64,000 nt of DNA from Thalassotalea mangrovi (GCF_005116735.1 NZ_SWDB01000031.1:34569-98568); one strand, 5' to 3'; shown: positions 46,434 through 58,417, counted from the stretch's first letter. A program made the numbers and translations. Notes: generated by a model not told the origin, from the sequence alone.

Positions 46434-47798
46434 ATGTTTGATTTTTTCTGGAACCTTGCTGCGTTTGTCATTGCTCTTGGATTGTTAGTCACGGTCCATG
46501 AGTTTGGCCATTTTTGGGTGGCACGTAAATGTGGCGTTAAGGTTGAGCGCTTTTCCATTGGTTTTGGGAAAAAATTGTTTAAAACCTATGACAAACACGG
46601 AACCGAATTTGTTATCGCCCTGATACCTTTAGGTGGCTATGTCAAAATGCTCGACGAACGGGTCGATGACGTTGCCGAACAGGACCTGCCTAATGCGTTT
46701 AATCGTAAAAGTGTGCTGCAACGCATTGCGATTGTAGCGGCCGGTCCATTAGCCAATTTCATCTTTGCGATCTTTGCTTTTTATTGTTTATTGTTAATTG
46801 GCCAGACCGAAACCAAACCGATTATTGGTGCCATTGAAAATGATTCAATTGCCAGTCAGTCGGGTCTGTCCGCCGAGCAGCAAATTGTTGCCATCAATGG
46901 GGAAGACACCCCGACCTGGCAGCAGGTGCAAATGCAATTAGTGGGATTGATTGGCGAGACACAATTAACCATATCCACCAAAGAAGAAAATAGTTCATTT
47001 GCCCGCGAGCATGTCCTTGATACGTCTGACTGGCAGTTTGAGCCCAGTAAAATATCAGCAATGCAAAGTCTCGGCATTGTCCCGTTTACGCCGGATATCC
47101 TGACTACCATTGCTCTGGTCGCGCCTGATAGTGCGGCGGCCGCTGCAGGTCTGCAGGCTGGCGATAAAATACTGGTTGTCGATGATGTTGATGTTACGGA
47201 TGACTGGCCAACCCTGGTTAGCCGCATCGAACAAAGTCCGGGGCAGACACTGCCCCTGACCATTAATCGCAACCAACAAATCCAACAAATTGATATCACC
47301 GTGGGAACCAAAGAAGCCGAAGATGGTCGTAAGGTAGGGTTTATCGGGGTTTCTCCTTCGCGAGAAGCCTGGCCAGAATCTTACCTGGTCACCATTCAAC
47401 ATGGCCCTTTTGAAGCGGTGGGAATGGCAGTAGATAAAACCTGGCAGTTGATCAGTTTAAGCTTTGTCACCATAGGCAAACTGATCAGTGGAGATGTCAG
47501 TGTCAGTAATTTAAGTGGGCCGATTGGCATAGCTCAGGGGGCAGGGGACTCCGCAAGCTACGGAATTGTCTATTTTCTCGGCTTTTTAGCCTTGATTAGC
47601 GTTAATTTGGGAATAATTAACCTTTTACCGCTACCAATACTTGATGGCGGCCACTTACTTTATTATGTTATAGAACTTTTCAGCGGCAAACCGGTACCTG
47701 AGAAGGTTCAGGAACTCGGATTCAAGTTCGGAGCCCTGGTTCTATTAATGTTGATGAGTATTGCACTCTTTAATGATTTCTCCCGGCTTGGACAATAG
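46434..47798 (+). CDS. rseP: Site-2 protease RseP
   Basis: Inner-membrane zinc protease that cuts RseA within the membrane to release sigma-E. The 454-residue protein has the HEFGH zinc site (H22, E23, H26) in its first helix, two PDZ domains (about residues 120-200 and 215-300) and the LDG motif (ILDGGH) near residue 402 in a later helix. Its place directly ahead of bamA and skp links the envelope-stress pathway to its outer-membrane client machinery. Confidence 0.95.
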   Translation: MFDFFWNLAAFVIALGLLVTVHEFGHFWVARKCGVKVERFSIGFGKKLFKTYDKHGTEFVIALIPLGGYVKMLDERVDDVAEQDLPNAFNRKSVLQRIAIVAAGPLANFIFAIFAFYCLLLIGQTETKPIIGAIENDSIASQSGLSAEQQIVAINGEDTPTWQQVQMQLVGLIGETQLTISTKEENSSFAREHVLDTSDWQFEPSKISAMQSLGIVPFTPDILTTIALVAPDSAAAAAGLQAGDKILVVDDVDVTDDWPTLVSRIEQSPGQTLPLTINRNQQIQQIDITVGTKEAEDGRKVGFIGVSPSREAWPESYLVTIQHGPFEAVGMAVDKTWQLISLSFVTIGKLISGDVSVSNLSGPIGIAQGAGDSASYGIVYFLGFLALISVNLGIINLLPLPILDGGHLLYYVIELFSGKPVPEKVQELGFKFGALVLLMLMSIALFNDFSRLGQ

Positions 47799-47810
47799 TT
47801 AGTAGATAAG

Positions 47811-50285
47811 TTGACAGATCGTATGATAATAAGAAAACTCGCCTTAGCAGTATTAATGGGCAGCATTGGTTGTAATGTTCAGGCAGCTGATGAATTTGTA
47901 GTAGAAGATATTCAAATTAAGGGACTGCAACGGGTCGCACTAGGAGCCGCACTAACCCATTTACCGATCAGTGTTGGCGATGAGCTGACCGAATTTCGGA
48001 TTTCCCAGTCGATTAAATCCCTGTACGCCTCCGGCCACTTCCATGAAATCAGCGTATTTCGTGACGGTAATGCCATTATCTATCGGGTAAAAGAGCGGGA
48101 AACGATTTCAGATATCACTTTTGAAGGCAATGACGATATCAAGGACGAGCAACTGCAGGAGAGCCTGGATAGCAGTGGTATTCGTGTCGGCGAAACCCTG
48201 GATCGCTCTGTGCTGACCAATATCGAAGCGGGCCTGGAAGACTTTTACCACAGCGTTGGTAAGTACAATGCCAAAGTGACGACTAAAATCACCCATTTAC
48301 CGCGTAACCGTATCAATCTGGTATTTGATTTCGAAGAAGGTGATGCGGCAGCCATTGAACAGATTAACATCGTTGGTAATGAACTATTCAGCGATGCACA
48401 ACTGCTTGAGAAAATCGAATTAACCTATGATTCCCCGTGGTGGAATTTCATGGCTCAGGATCGATACCAGAAGCAGACCCTGCAAGGCGATATGGAAACC
48501 ATTGAAAGCTATTACCTGGATCGTGGTTACCTGCGTTTTAATGTCGACTCCACCCAGGTGTCGATGAGCCCAAATAAGGAAGGGGTATATATTACCCTGA
48601 ACGTCACCGAAGGTGAGCAATACACCGTTAGTGAAGTGGAGTTTGTCGGTGATATGGCGGGTTATGAAGATACCATTAAGCGTATTACCCCGCTTAAACC
48701 GGAAGAATTATATTCTGGTGCCGAGGTTACCTATAGTGAAGAGTTAATCTCAAATTTCCTCGGACGATTCGGCTATGCATACCCGGAAGTCAAAACTATC
48801 CCGGAAATCAATGATGAAGATAAGACGGTAAAACTGGTTGTCTCGGTTGACCCAGGCAAGCGTGTTTATGTAAATCGCATTAACTTTGCCGGTAACGATG
48901 TAACGTCGGAAACGGTACTACGTCGCGAAATGCGCCAAATGGAAGGCTCCTGGTTGTCAAACTCCTGGGTTGAAGCATCGAAGATGCGTATTCAGCGCCT
49001 GCCATATTTTGAAACCGTAGAATTTGAAACAACACCGGTACCGGGCGAAGAAGATTTGGTCGATGTTGACTTTACCGTAAAAGAACAGCCATCCGGTTCG
49101 TTCACTGCTGGTATTGGTTACGGTTCATACTCGGGGCTGAGCCTGAATGCCGGGATCCAGCAAAATAACTTTTTAGGTACTGGTAACCGTGTAGGTTTCC
49201 AGATTAATACCAACCGTTTTGCCCGTAATGCCAATATTTCCTATACGGATCCGTATTTCACCATTGATGGGGTTTCATTGGGCGGTAACATTTTCTATTC
49301 CGAATTTGATGCGGGATCTGCGAACCTGGTTAACTACAACCAGACTTCCTATGGAACCGGGCTGAACTTTGGATTTCCAATCAATGAATATGTACGGTTA
49401 AACTTTGGTGCCGGATACAAATACAGTGATATCTCTAATCTGCAGTCCTATGAGCAGATCAAAGACTTTTACAGTATTTTCCAGGATCCCAACGATCCGG
49501 ACGCACGGGTTAGTTTTGATACCTTTGATTTGAACGGTACAATTTCGCGGGTGACATTAAACCGAGGCACATTCCCGACCGCAGGCTCGAGTATGTCGTT
49601 ATCTGGTAAAGTGACCACACCGAATTCGGATATTCAATACTTCAAAGCTAAGTTTGACTCAAAGTTTTATTTTCCATTATCTCGTGACCACAGCTGGAGT
49701 TTCCTGACCCGCCTGGAAGCAGGCTATGGTAATGGTTACGGTGATATTGATGGTAATGACTACCTGTTACCATTCTGGGAAAACTTCCGTGCCGGTGGTT
49801 CTGACACCATGCGTGGATTTGAAAATAATACGGTAGGTCCACGAGCGATTTTCAGAACCGCGAATACCATTCCTGGATTACCGGGTGAGAATGAAGTACT
49901 CGGTCCGGATTCCGACTCGATTATTGTCGATAACCGTCGGAGTGTCGGTGGTAATGCCGTGTTAATCGGTGGTGCGGAACTGATTTTCCCGACACCGTTT
50001 TTAGACGAAAGTTATGCCAACAGTGTGCGTACCAGTGTGTTTGTAGACGTTGGTAACGTATGGGACACGGAATTTAACCCAAATGATTACCAGGAGTTGG
50101 ATCCGGTATACTTCGATATGATCGATGATTACTCCGATCCATTCCGTTTTCGTGCATCGACGGGTATTTCCATTCAATGGCTGTCGCCAATGGGGCCGAT
50201 GATCTTTAATTTTGCCAAACGATTAAAAACTCAGGATGGCGATGATCATCAGTTCTTTAGTTTTAATATTGGTAAAACGTTTTAG
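47811..50285 (+). CDS. bamA: Outer membrane protein assembly factor BamA
   Basis: Central subunit of the BAM complex, which folds beta-barrel proteins into the outer membrane. The 824-residue protein has a signal peptide (cleaved near VQAAD), five POTRA domains up to about residue 425 and a 16-strand barrel. The L6 loop motif appears as MRGF (about 667; usually V/IRGF) and the last residues are FNIGKTF. The start may be TTG at 47811 or ATG at 47823; neither has a strong ribosome-binding site, and the signal peptide fits both. Confidence 0.96.
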   Translation: MTDRMIIRKLALAVLMGSIGCNVQAADEFVVEDIQIKGLQRVALGAALTHLPISVGDELTEFRISQSIKSLYASGHFHEISVFRDGNAIIYRVKERETISDITFEGNDDIKDEQLQESLDSSGIRVGETLDRSVLTNIEAGLEDFYHSVGKYNAKVTTKITHLPRNRINLVFDFEEGDAAAIEQINIVGNELFSDAQLLEKIELTYDSPWWNFMAQDRYQKQTLQGDMETIESYYLDRGYLRFNVDSTQVSMSPNKEGVYITLNVTEGEQYTVSEVEFVGDMAGYEDTIKRITPLKPEELYSGAEVTYSEELISNFLGRFGYAYPEVKTIPEINDEDKTVKLVVSVDPGKRVYVNRINFAGNDVTSETVLRREMRQMEGSWLSNSWVEASKMRIQRLPYFETVEFETTPVPGEEDLVDVDFTVKEQPSGSFTAGIGYGSYSGLSLNAGIQQNNFLGTGNRVGFQINTNRFARNANISYTDPYFTIDGVSLGGNIFYSEFDAGSANLVNYNQTSYGTGLNFGFPINEYVRLNFGAGYKYSDISNLQSYEQIKDFYSIFQDPNDPDARVSFDTFDLNGTISRVTLNRGTFPTAGSSMSLSGKVTTPNSDIQYFKAKFDSKFYFPLSRDHSWSFLTRLEAGYGNGYGDIDGNDYLLPFWENFRAGGSDTMRGFENNTVGPRAIFRTANTIPGLPGENEVLGPDSDSIIVDNRRSVGGNAVLIGGAELIFPTPFLDESYANSVRTSVFVDVGNVWDTEFNPNDYQELDPVYFDMIDDYSDPFRFRASTGISIQWLSPMGPMIFNFAKRLKTQDGDDHQFFSFNIGKTF

Positions 50286-50336
50286 AATCAGGCAGGATAG
50301 GCTGATCAACGGACAACAAGAACTAGGAGAAGTAAG

Positions 50337-50855
50337 TTGAAACAATTAATGAAATCTTTGGCCTTTACGGCCGCAGCATCAAGCATGTTATTCACCGGTG
50401 CTTCATTAGCCGCAGATCAAAAAATCGGTACGGTTAATGTGCAGAAGGTAATTTCGCAATTACCACAAATGGCAACGATTCAGCAGGATATCGCTGCCGA
50501 ATTTAAAGAGCCGATGGACGCATTGAAACAGCTTGAAGGTGATATCAAGTACAATCTTGAAAAGCGTAAGCGCGACGAAGCGATTATGAGCAAAAAAGAG
50601 ATTGATGAACTGGATGGCAAGATTGACGCGTTGACCAAAGAGTATCAAGCTAAAGCTCAGCCATTACAACAAAGCCTGAAGCGTCGTGAACAGGAAGAGC
50701 AACAAAAGATTCTGCAACTGGTCAGAACGGCGGTTGACAGCGTTGCTGATGAAGAAGGTTTTGATTTGATTTTACAACAATCAGCGGTAGCCTTTGCCAA
50801 ACCAGAATTTGATATTTCAACTAAAGTTGTAGAACAAGCTTCAAAATCTAACTAA
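50337..50855 (+). CDS. skp: Periplasmic chaperone Skp/OmpH
   Basis: Trimeric holdase that carries unfolded outer-membrane proteins through the periplasm to BamA. The 172-residue protein has a signal peptide (cleaved near SLAAD), a short strand (IGTVNVQKVISQLPQM) and a long coiled-coil arm rich in Lys, Glu and Gln. The start is TTG at 50337 behind a strong AGGAGAAGTAAG. It stands between bamA and lpxD, as in E. coli. Confidence 0.94.
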   Translation: MKQLMKSLAFTAAASSMLFTGASLAADQKIGTVNVQKVISQLPQMATIQQDIAAEFKEPMDALKQLEGDIKYNLEKRKRDEAIMSKKEIDELDGKIDALTKEYQAKAQPLQQSLKRREQEEQQKILQLVRTAVDSVADEEGFDLILQQSAVAFAKPEFDISTKVVEQASKSN

Positions 50856-50865
50856 GAGCTGATTA

Positions 50866-51906
50866 ATGATTACATTAGCGGAGCTAGCCACCAAGCTGGG
50901 TGGCACTGTGATGGGCGACGGTAATTGTGTCATCCAGAAGTTAGCCGCATTAGAAGAGGCCGGAACAGGTGATATCGCCTTTCTGGCCAATTCCAAATAC
51001 CGACAACACCTGCAACATACCCAAGCATCGGCTGTTATCCTCAGCGAAGACGATGCCCAATATTGCCCAACCAATGCATTAATTCTCGCCAACCCCTACC
51101 TGGGTTTTGCCAGGGTGGCACAACTCCTCGATACGACGCCGGCCCCTAGCGAGGGAATCGCCGAATCTGCGGTGATCGCCGCTGACGTCAGTTTTGGCCA
51201 GAATGTCAGTATCGGCGCCAATACGGTGATTGAATCTGGCGTGCAGTTGGGTGACGACGTGCGTATAGGTGCCAACTGTTTTATCGGAAAGTGTGCTAAA
51301 ATTGCCGCCAGAAGCCGATTATGGTCAAACATCAGTGTTTATCATAATGTCATCATTGGTGAAGATTGCCTGGTGCAGGCTAATACCACCATAGGTTCGG
51401 ACGGTTTTGGCTATGCCAATGATAAAGGCCGCTGGGAAAAAATTCCCCAGCTTGGTGCCGTTGTGATTGGAAACCGGGTCGAAATCGGTGCTAACACTAC
51501 CATCGACCGTGGCGCCCTGAAAGACACGACCATCGCTGATAACTGCATCATCGATAACCAGGTGCAAATTGCCCACAATGTGGAAGTCGGTGAAGGTACG
51601 GCGATAGCCGGATGTGCAGTCATCGCTGGCAGTGCCAAGATTGGTAAATATTGTGTCATTGCCGGACAAACCGGTATCAATGGTCATATTCACATAGCCG
51701 ATGGTACGGTGTTCACCGGCCAGGCGATGGTTGTCAAAGGTACCGATAAAGCGGGAACCTATTCTTCCGGTATGCCGGCAATGGATAATCGCGACTGGCG
51801 CAAGACGACTGCCAGGTTGCGACAATTAGATGATATGTACAAGCGGCTTAGCAAACTGGAAAAGCAGATGCGCGCAAGCAGCAGTGATTCAGGCGAAAGC
51901 AAATAA
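50866..51906 (+). CDS. lpxD: UDP-3-O-acylglucosamine N-acyltransferase LpxD
   Basis: Third step of lipid A synthesis: adds a 3-hydroxyacyl chain from acyl carrier protein to the 2-amino group. The 346-residue protein has an N-terminal uridine-binding domain, then a left-handed beta-helix of hexapeptide repeats with the catalytic histidine H237 in QIAHNVEVGEG, and a C-terminal helix (DMYKRLSKLEKQMRAS). It is 10 bases behind skp and 15 ahead of fabZ. Confidence 0.96.
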   Translation: MITLAELATKLGGTVMGDGNCVIQKLAALEEAGTGDIAFLANSKYRQHLQHTQASAVILSEDDAQYCPTNALILANPYLGFARVAQLLDTTPAPSEGIAESAVIAADVSFGQNVSIGANTVIESGVQLGDDVRIGANCFIGKCAKIAARSRLWSNISVYHNVIIGEDCLVQANTTIGSDGFGYANDKGRWEKIPQLGAVVIGNRVEIGANTTIDRGALKDTTIADNCIIDNQVQIAHNVEVGEGTAIAGCAVIAGSAKIGKYCVIAGQTGINGHIHIADGTVFTGQAMVVKGTDKAGTYSSGMPAMDNRDWRKTTARLRQLDDMYKRLSKLEKQMRASSSDSGESK

Positions 51907-51921
51907 ACAGAGGGATATGTT

Positions 51922-52374
51922 ATGGAACCCAAGAATAATGTCATAGACATTGAAGAAATTAAGCAACTTATCCCGCATCGATACCCGTTTTTACTGGTTG
52001 ATAAAGTGCTGGACTATGTGCCTGGAAAATCCATCCATGCGATTAAAAATGTAACCATTAATGAACCGATATTTACCGGACATTTTCCCAGTTACTCGAT
52101 TTTTCCAGGCGTTCTGATCCTTGAGTCTCTGGCTCAGGCAAGCGGAATTTTAGGCTTTAAGAGTGTAGAAAATCGCGCCGATGGCGAGATGTTTTTATTT
52201 GCTTCCATCGATAATGCAAAATTTAAACGCCCGGTTCACCCCGGCGACACCATGCACTTGCATATCGAATTTCTAAAGGATCGTAGAGGCATGTGGAAGT
52301 TTTATGGAGAAGCAAAAGTCGACGGGAAGGTCGTCTGTAGTGCTGATCTGATGTGTGCAAGAAGAGAGATGTAG
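51922..52374 (+). CDS. fabZ: 3-hydroxyacyl-ACP dehydratase FabZ
   Basis: Dehydrates 3-hydroxyacyl-ACP in fatty acid synthesis, drawing on the same substrate pool as LpxA and LpxD. The 150-residue hot-dog protein has the catalytic pair H54 (FTGHFPSYS) and E68 ([13 protein letters not shown]), and opens with [17 protein letters not shown]. It lies between lpxD and lpxA, the classic order. Confidence 0.96.
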   Translation: MEPKNNVIDIEEIKQLIPHRYPFLLVDKVLDYVPGKSIHAIKNVTINEPIFTGHFPSYSIFPGVLILESLAQASGILGFKSVENRADGEMFLFASIDNAKFKRPVHPGDTMHLHIEFLKDRRGMWKFYGEAKVDGKVVCSADLMCARREM

Positions 52375-52377
52375 TTC

Positions 52378-53148
52378 GTGATCCATCCGCAAGCTATTAT
52401 TGAGCCAGGTGCTCAACTTGGCAACAACGTAACCGTAGGTCCCTGGACCTATATCGGTAATGACGTAGAAATTGGTGACGATTGTGTCATTGGTTCACAC
52501 GTCGTCATCAAAGGTCCGACAAAGATCGGTAAAGGTAACCGAATTTTTCAATTTGGTTCTATCGGTGAAGAGTGTCAGGATAAAAAATATGCCGGTGAAG
52601 ATACTCGTCTGGTTATCGGTGATAATAATGTCTTTCGTGAATGCGTCACGATTCATCGTGGTACCATCCAGGACAACTCATTGACGCAAATCGGCAGTAA
52701 TAACCTGTTTATGGCATACGCTCATGTCGCTCATGATTGCATGATTGGCGACAACTGTATTTTTGCTAACAATGCCACTCTCGCCGGCCACGTTCATGTT
52801 GGCGACTGGGTCATTTTTGGTGGTATGTCCGGTGCACATCAATTCTGTCATATTGGTTCGCATGCCTTTATCGCCGGCGGTGCCATTGTCTTAAAAGACA
52901 CGCCTCCATTTGTGATGGCCTCAGGCTACCCGGTTTCTCCGTTTGGTCTGAATACGGAGGGCTTAAAGCGCCGTGGCTTTGCCAAGCAGGACATTCTTGC
53001 GATTCGCCGTGCGTATAAAGAAGTGTATCGTAAGGGCCAGACCCTGGCAGAAGCGATGCCGGCTTTAAATGAGCTGGCAAAAGAATCTTCGCATGTGCAG
53101 GATTTCGTCGATTTCATTAACCAGTCCTCGCGTGGCATTATTCGCTAG
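52378..53148 (+). CDS. lpxA: UDP-N-acetylglucosamine acyltransferase LpxA
   Basis: First step of lipid A synthesis. The 256-residue trimeric beta-helix protein has the catalytic histidine H119 in AYAHVAHDC (equivalent to H125 of E. coli LpxA, whose N-terminus is six residues longer), TIHRGT at 92-97 and the C-terminal GLKRRGF. The start is GTG at 52378, three bases after the fabZ stop. Confidence 0.96.
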   Translation: MIHPQAIIEPGAQLGNNVTVGPWTYIGNDVEIGDDCVIGSHVVIKGPTKIGKGNRIFQFGSIGEECQDKKYAGEDTRLVIGDNNVFRECVTIHRGTIQDNSLTQIGSNNLFMAYAHVAHDCMIGDNCIFANNATLAGHVHVGDWVIFGGMSGAHQFCHIGSHAFIAGGAIVLKDTPPFVMASGYPVSPFGLNTEGLKRRGFAKQDILAIRRAYKEVYRKGQTLAEAMPALNELAKESSHVQDFVDFINQSSRGIIR

Positions 53149-53151
53149 TCT

Positions 53152-54312
53152 ATGACAGATTCCAAACCACTTACTTTTGCCATCGTTGTTGGTGAGCATT
53201 CTGGCGATACCCTGGGTGCCGGGTTAGTTGCCGAATTGCAACGCCGTTATCCTGATGCACGCTTTGTTGGCATCGGCGGACCGAAAATGTTGAACCTTGG
53301 TTTTAACAGCCTGTTCGCCATGGAAGAGCTGGCCGTAATGGGTATCGTTGAAGTCCTTGGTCGATTGCGACGACTGCTGCATGTGCGCAAAACTCTGGTT
53401 GAGTATTTCAGCGAAAACCCGCCCGATGTCTTTATCGGTATTGATGCGCCGGATTTTAATCTCGGGCTCGAGCAGCGACTAAAAGACCGTGGTATTAAAA
53501 CCGTTCACTACGTCAGTCCCAGTGTCTGGGCCTGGCGTGAAAAGCGAATTTTTAAAATTGATAAAGCCACCGATATGGTACTGGCGTTGCTACCATTCGA
53601 AAAACAGTTTTATGACAAACATGATGTCGCCTGTACCTTTGTAGGTCACCCGCTGGCCGATGATATCCCGCTGCACAGTGACAAGGCTCTGGCTCGCGAG
53701 CAACTCGGTTTGGATCTCGATGCCAAATACCTGGCAATTATGCCCGGTTCTCGCGGTGGCGAGTTACAACGCTTATTACCTGACTTTTTCGGTGCAGCGA
53801 GCTTATTAAAAGCCAAGCATCCGGATTTGAAATTTGTGGCGCCGTTAATTAATGAGTTACGGTTGCAACAGTTTGAATCGATCAAAGCGGAACATGCGCC
53901 CGATTTAGATGTCACCACTGTGGTTAATCAGACCCAACAGGTAATGGCGGCAAGTGATTGCCTGCTAACTGCCTCGGGTACCGTAACCCTGGAAGGGGCA
54001 CTGGTAAAACGCCCTATGGTGGTTGCTTATAAATTCCAACAGCTGACTTATTGGATTGGACGCAGGCTGGTGAAACTAAAATGGTTTTCCCTGCCAAACC
54101 TGCTCGCCAATAAAGCCTTGTTGCCCGAGTTACTGCAGGAGCAGGTAACACCGGAAAATCTGGCGCACGAAGTCGAGCCGCTGTTATACGCCGATCAAAA
54201 ACAATTGATGGATGAATTTACCAACATTCATCATACCCTTAAACAAGATGCCAGTGCCCGGGCGGCAGACGCCGTTGAGCTGGTGTTAAATTCACAAAAA
54301 GTTATCGCCTAG
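53152..54312 (+). CDS. lpxB: Lipid A disaccharide synthase LpxB
   Basis: Condenses lipid X with UDP-diacylglucosamine to the lipid A disaccharide. The 386-residue GT-B glycosyltransferase has the start [42 protein letters not shown] and the nucleotide-binding [14 protein letters not shown]. It is three bases behind lpxA and eight ahead of rnhB. Confidence 0.96.
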   Translation: MTDSKPLTFAIVVGEHSGDTLGAGLVAELQRRYPDARFVGIGGPKMLNLGFNSLFAMEELAVMGIVEVLGRLRRLLHVRKTLVEYFSENPPDVFIGIDAPDFNLGLEQRLKDRGIKTVHYVSPSVWAWREKRIFKIDKATDMVLALLPFEKQFYDKHDVACTFVGHPLADDIPLHSDKALAREQLGLDLDAKYLAIMPGSRGGELQRLLPDFFGAASLLKAKHPDLKFVAPLINELRLQQFESIKAEHAPDLDVTTVVNQTQQVMAASDCLLTASGTVTLEGALVKRPMVVAYKFQQLTYWIGRRLVKLKWFSLPNLLANKALLPELLQEQVTPENLAHEVEPLLYADQKQLMDEFTNIHHTLKQDASARAADAVELVLNSQKVIA

Positions 54313-54320
54313 TAGTCATT

Positions 54321-54923
54321 ATGGAACCCTATATTCTTCCGGATGTCGATGTTATTGCCGGTGTCGATGAGGTAGGGCGTGGCCCCCTGGTCGGTGCGGT
54401 AGTCACCGCTGCCGTTATTCTTGATCCTAATAAACCGATTGCAGGATTAATGGATTCGAAAAAATTATCCGAGAAAAAGCGCGTAACGCTGGCCGGGCAA
54501 ATTAAAGAAAACGCATTGGCCTGGTGTATTGGGCGTTGCGAAGCCTGGGAAATTGATCAATTAAATATCTTGCAGGCGACGATGGTCGCGATGCAAAGAG
54601 CGGTGCAAGGATTAAGTGTGCAACCTCAGTTAGTGTTGGTTGACGGTAATCGTTGTCCGGATTTGCCGATGGCAAGTGAAAGTGTCGTTAAAGGCGACGC
54701 TCGTGTTGCGGCAATAAGTGCCGCATCGATTATTGCCAAAGTTGCCCGCGATCAGGAAATGCATGAACTGCATGAACAGTATCCCCATTACGGATTTGCC
54801 AACCATAAGGGCTACCCGACCAAAGCCCATTTGCAAATCATTGAGGAATATGGCGTACTGGACAATTATCGTAAATCGTTTAAACCGGTTGCGCAGATAA
54901 TCGCCCGCAATTCAGCTGAGTAA
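54321..54923 (+). CDS. rnhB: Ribonuclease HII
   Basis: Cuts the RNA strand of RNA/DNA hybrids, including single misincorporated ribonucleotides. The 200-residue protein has the catalytic start [13 protein letters not shown] (D16, E17), [11 protein letters not shown], and the aspartate in [10 protein letters not shown], followed by [15 protein letters not shown]. It lies between lpxB and dnaE as in E. coli. Confidence 0.96.
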   Translation: MEPYILPDVDVIAGVDEVGRGPLVGAVVTAAVILDPNKPIAGLMDSKKLSEKKRVTLAGQIKENALAWCIGRCEAWEIDQLNILQATMVAMQRAVQGLSVQPQLVLVDGNRCPDLPMASESVVKGDARVAAISAASIIAKVARDQEMHELHEQYPHYGFANHKGYPTKAHLQIIEEYGVLDNYRKSFKPVAQIIARNSAE

Positions 54924-54931
54924 GGAATAAT

Positions 54932-57900
54932 ATGGCCGAGCCGAAGTTTGTTCATTTAAGGGTCCACTCTGACTTTTCAATGTCCGATGGCCTGAACAAG
55001 GTTAAACCCATCATCGCTGCTGCCAGCGAGCAACAGATGCCGGCTATTGCCCTGACTGATCAAACCAATTTGTGTGGTTTGGTAAAATACTATGGCGCCT
55101 GTCATGGTGCTGGTATCAAACCGATCATTGGTTGTGATTTTTGGGTAACCAGCGATGACTTTGAAGATGAGTTGTTTCGCCTGGTGGTATTGGCGATGGA
55201 CAATACCGGCTATAAAAACCTGACCGAACTGATCTCAAAAGCCTACCTGCAGGGACATATTCAAGGCAAAGCGGTTTTAAACAAACGCTGGCTTGCTGAC
55301 TACGCGCAGGGATTGATCATTCTCTCTGGTGGCCGTGAAGGCGACGTTGGTAAAGCATTGCTTAAGGGCAATCAAGAGCTGGTCGACAGTTGCGTTAGCT
55401 TTTACCAACAGCATTTTGCCGAGCGCTTTTACCTGGAATTAATCCGAACTTCCCGGGATCAGGAAGAATCGTATCTGCATATGGCGGTCGCATTATCAGC
55501 AGAGCGACAAATACCGGTAGTTGCCACCAATGAAGTGGTATTTTTAAAACCCGAAGATTTTGATGCCCACGAAATTCGTGTCGCCATTCATGATGGTTAT
55601 ACGCTTGAAGACAAACGTCGACCAAAGCGCTATTCCAAAGAGCAGTATTTGCGCAGCGAACAGGAAATGCAGGAGCTGTTTGCGGATATCCCGGAAGCCC
55701 TGGCCAACAGTGTCGAGATTGCCAAGCGCTGTAATGTGACGGTGCGGCTTGGTGAATATTTTCTACCAGACTTCCCCACCGAAGGCATGCACATTAATGA
55801 TTATCTAATCAAAGTGTCGGAAGAGGGTCTGCAGGAGCGTCTCGAGTTTTTATTTGATGTTAATGCTCCCGATTTTGCAGAAAAGCGCAAAGAATATGAC
55901 GAACGTTTAAAAATTGAACTTGATGTTATCAATAACATGGGGTTCCCCGGATATTTCTTGATCGTTATGGAGTTTATCCAGTGGTCGAAAGATAATAATA
56001 TTCCGGTCGGCCCGGGTCGAGGTTCGGGGGCCGGTTCCCTGGTCGCCTATGCATTAAAAATTACCGATCTCGATCCACTCGAATTCGACCTGCTATTCGA
56101 GCGATTTTTGAACCCGGAACGTATCTCGATGCCGGACTTTGACGTCGATTTCTGTATGGACCGACGCGATGAGGTCATTGACCACGTTGCCGAGCTTTAT
56201 GGTCGCGATGCGGTATCGCAAATTATTACCTTTGGTACCATGGCGGCCAAGGCGGTTATCCGGGATGTCGGCCGGGTATTAGGCCACCCGTATGGTTTTG
56301 TTGACCGAATTTCAAAATTGATTCCCGGCGATCCGGGAATGACGCTGGCGAAAGCGTTTGAGGTTGAACCGCGACTTCCGGAAATTTATCAACAGGACTC
56401 GGAAGTCAAAGATCTTATCGATATGTGTCGCATCCTCGAAGGGACGACCCGAAATGCCGGTAAACATGCTGGTGGTGTTGTGATCTCGCCAACCACTATT
56501 ACCGATTTCGCGCCCCTGTATTGCGACGACGAAGGCAAAAACCCGGTAACCCAGTTCGATAAAAACGACGTCGAAGAAGCGGGACTGGTCAAATTTGACT
56601 TTCTCGGCCTGCGTACGCTGACTATCCTGCAATGGGCCATTGAAATGGCCGACGAGAAGTTATCAAAAGCTGGCAAAGAACCTATCGATATTGCCGCCAT
56701 TCCATTGGACGATCCGAAAAGCTACGACGTTTTACTAAAAGCAGAAACCACCGCCGTATTCCAGCTCGAATCGCGTGGTATGAAAGATTTGATCAAGCGC
56801 CTGAAACCGGATTGTTTTGAAGATATGATCGCTTTGGTGGCGCTGTTCCGCCCCGGTCCATTGCAATCGGGCATGGTTGATAACTTTATCGACCGAAAAC
56901 TCGGTCGTGAGGAAATATCATACCCAGATGCCACCTGGCAGCATGAGTGGCTACAACCGATTCTTGAACCGACTTACGGCATTATACTGTATCAGGAGCA
57001 GGTAATGCAGATTGCCCAGGTGCTTGCCGGGTACACCCTGGGTGGTGCCGATATGCTGCGTCGAGCCATGGGTAAGAAGAAGCCGGAAGAAATGGCTAAG
57101 CAACGTGGCGGCTTTAAAGCCGGTGCAGAAAAGCTGGGGGTTGACGGCGAACTGGCGATGAAAATCTTCGACCTGGTGGAAAAATTTGCCGGCTATGGAT
57201 TTAACAAATCACACTCGGCTGCCTATGCTTTGGTGTCTTATCAAACCTTATGGATGAAAGCCCATCATCCGGCACCATTTATGGCAGCGGTAATGTCCGC
57301 CGATATGGATAATACCGATAAAATTGTGACCCTGGTGGATGAGTGCGCCAATATGGGGCTGGATTTATTGCCACCGGATGTAAACTCTGGCTTATATAAA
57401 TTCACCGTCAACGATGACAACCAGATTGTTTATGGCATAGGTGCCATCAAGGGCGTTGGTGAAGGCCCGATTGCGGCAATTATTGAAGCCCGGGAGCAGG
57501 GCGGGCCATTTAAAGATCTATTCGATTTCTGCGCTCGCCTGGACCTGAAGAAAATTAATAAGCGGGTGCTGGAACGCCTGATTAAAGCGGGCGCCATGGA
57601 TAACCTGGGACCACATCGTGCGGCGATGTTTGAGACCCTGGCTGAGGCGATTAAGGCTGCCGACCAACACGCTAAAGCTCAGGCACTGGGACAGGATGAT
57701 CTGTTTGGCCTGATCAATGTCGAAGAAGAAGATACCCGCCAGTCTTTCAAAGATGTGCCGCGCTGGGCCGAAGACGTCTGGCTTGACGGCGAACGGGAAA
57801 CCTTAGGCCTATATCTGACCGGCCATCCGATAGACCGTTACCTGGCTGAAATTAAGCATTATGGCAGTGGCCGCCTGGTTAACCTGCAACCGGCCGGTAA

Positions 57901-58417
57901 AGATCGGGTGCAGACAGCGGTAGGCCTGGTTATCGGAGTACGGGTGCTGGTCAACAAAAAAGGCCGGCGCTGGGCGTTGGTGACGCTTGATGATAAAAGT
58001 GCACGTATTGATGTACGCCTGTTTCCTGACGATTTTGAGCGTTATCAGGATATCCTGGTTAAAGATGCTATTTTAGTGTGTAGCGGACAGGTCAGCTTTG
58101 ATGATTACTCCGGTGGTATTACAATGACTGGCCGAGAGATTATGAGTATTGCCGAAGCGCGAGAAAATTATATAAAATCTCTTGATTTACAATTGCATCG
58201 CAGCAACCTAGGCGATAACTTTATTGCTGAATTTAACCGGGTCCTGACGCCTTATAAAGAAGGTACATGTCCGGTACGGGTGTTTTATCAGCGACCGGAA
58301 GCGAGTGCCACGATTGAACTTGGTACACAATGGCGGGTAACACCCAGCGATGCGCTAGTACATGAATTAGGATTATTACTTGGCGAGGAAAATGTCGCCA
58401 TGGCATTTAAAGAATAA
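54932..58417 (+). CDS. dnaE: DNA polymerase III alpha subunit
   Basis: Replicative polymerase subunit of 1161 residues, the length of the E. coli protein. It has the N-terminal PHP domain ([18 protein letters not shown]), the polymerase active-site aspartates D402 and D404 ([10 protein letters not shown]), the [14 protein letters not shown] motif, HAGGVVISP, a helix-hairpin-helix region and a C-terminal OB domain ([17 protein letters not shown]). It lies eight bases behind rnhB. Confidence 0.97.
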   Translation: MAEPKFVHLRVHSDFSMSDGLNKVKPIIAAASEQQMPAIALTDQTNLCGLVKYYGACHGAGIKPIIGCDFWVTSDDFEDELFRLVVLAMDNTGYKNLTELISKAYLQGHIQGKAVLNKRWLADYAQGLIILSGGREGDVGKALLKGNQELVDSCVSFYQQHFAERFYLELIRTSRDQEESYLHMAVALSAERQIPVVATNEVVFLKPEDFDAHEIRVAIHDGYTLEDKRRPKRYSKEQYLRSEQEMQELFADIPEALANSVEIAKRCNVTVRLGEYFLPDFPTEGMHINDYLIKVSEEGLQERLEFLFDVNAPDFAEKRKEYDERLKIELDVINNMGFPGYFLIVMEFIQWSKDNNIPVGPGRGSGAGSLVAYALKITDLDPLEFDLLFERFLNPERISMPDFDVDFCMDRRDEVIDHVAELYGRDAVSQIITFGTMAAKAVIRDVGRVLGHPYGFVDRISKLIPGDPGMTLAKAFEVEPRLPEIYQQDSEVKDLIDMCRILEGTTRNAGKHAGGVVISPTTITDFAPLYCDDEGKNPVTQFDKNDVEEAGLVKFDFLGLRTLTILQWAIEMADEKLSKAGKEPIDIAAIPLDDPKSYDVLLKAETTAVFQLESRGMKDLIKRLKPDCFEDMIALVALFRPGPLQSGMVDNFIDRKLGREEISYPDATWQHEWLQPILEPTYGIILYQEQVMQIAQVLAGYTLGGADMLRRAMGKKKPEEMAKQRGGFKAGAEKLGVDGELAMKIFDLVEKFAGYGFNKSHSAAYALVSYQTLWMKAHHPAPFMAAVMSADMDNTDKIVTLVDECANMGLDLLPPDVNSGLYKFTVNDDNQIVYGIGAIKGVGEGPIAAIIEAREQGGPFKDLFDFCARLDLKKINKRVLERLIKAGAMDNLGPHRAAMFETLAEAIKAADQHAKAQALGQDDLFGLINVEEEDTRQSFKDVPRWAEDVWLDGERETLGLYLTGHPIDRYLAEIKHYGSGRLVNLQPAGKDRVQTAVGLVIGVRVLVNKKGRRWALVTLDDKSARIDVRLFPDDFERYQDILVKDAILVCSGQVSFDDYSGGITMTGREIMSIAEARENYIKSLDLQLHRSNLGDNFIAEFNRVLTPYKEGTCPVRVFYQRPEASATIELGTQWRVTPSDALVHELGLLLGEENVAMAFKE

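Noticed and set aside
46856-47311. 151-codon open frame antisense to rseP
   Set aside because: It lies wholly within the PDZ-coding part of rseP and has no start signal or family resemblance.
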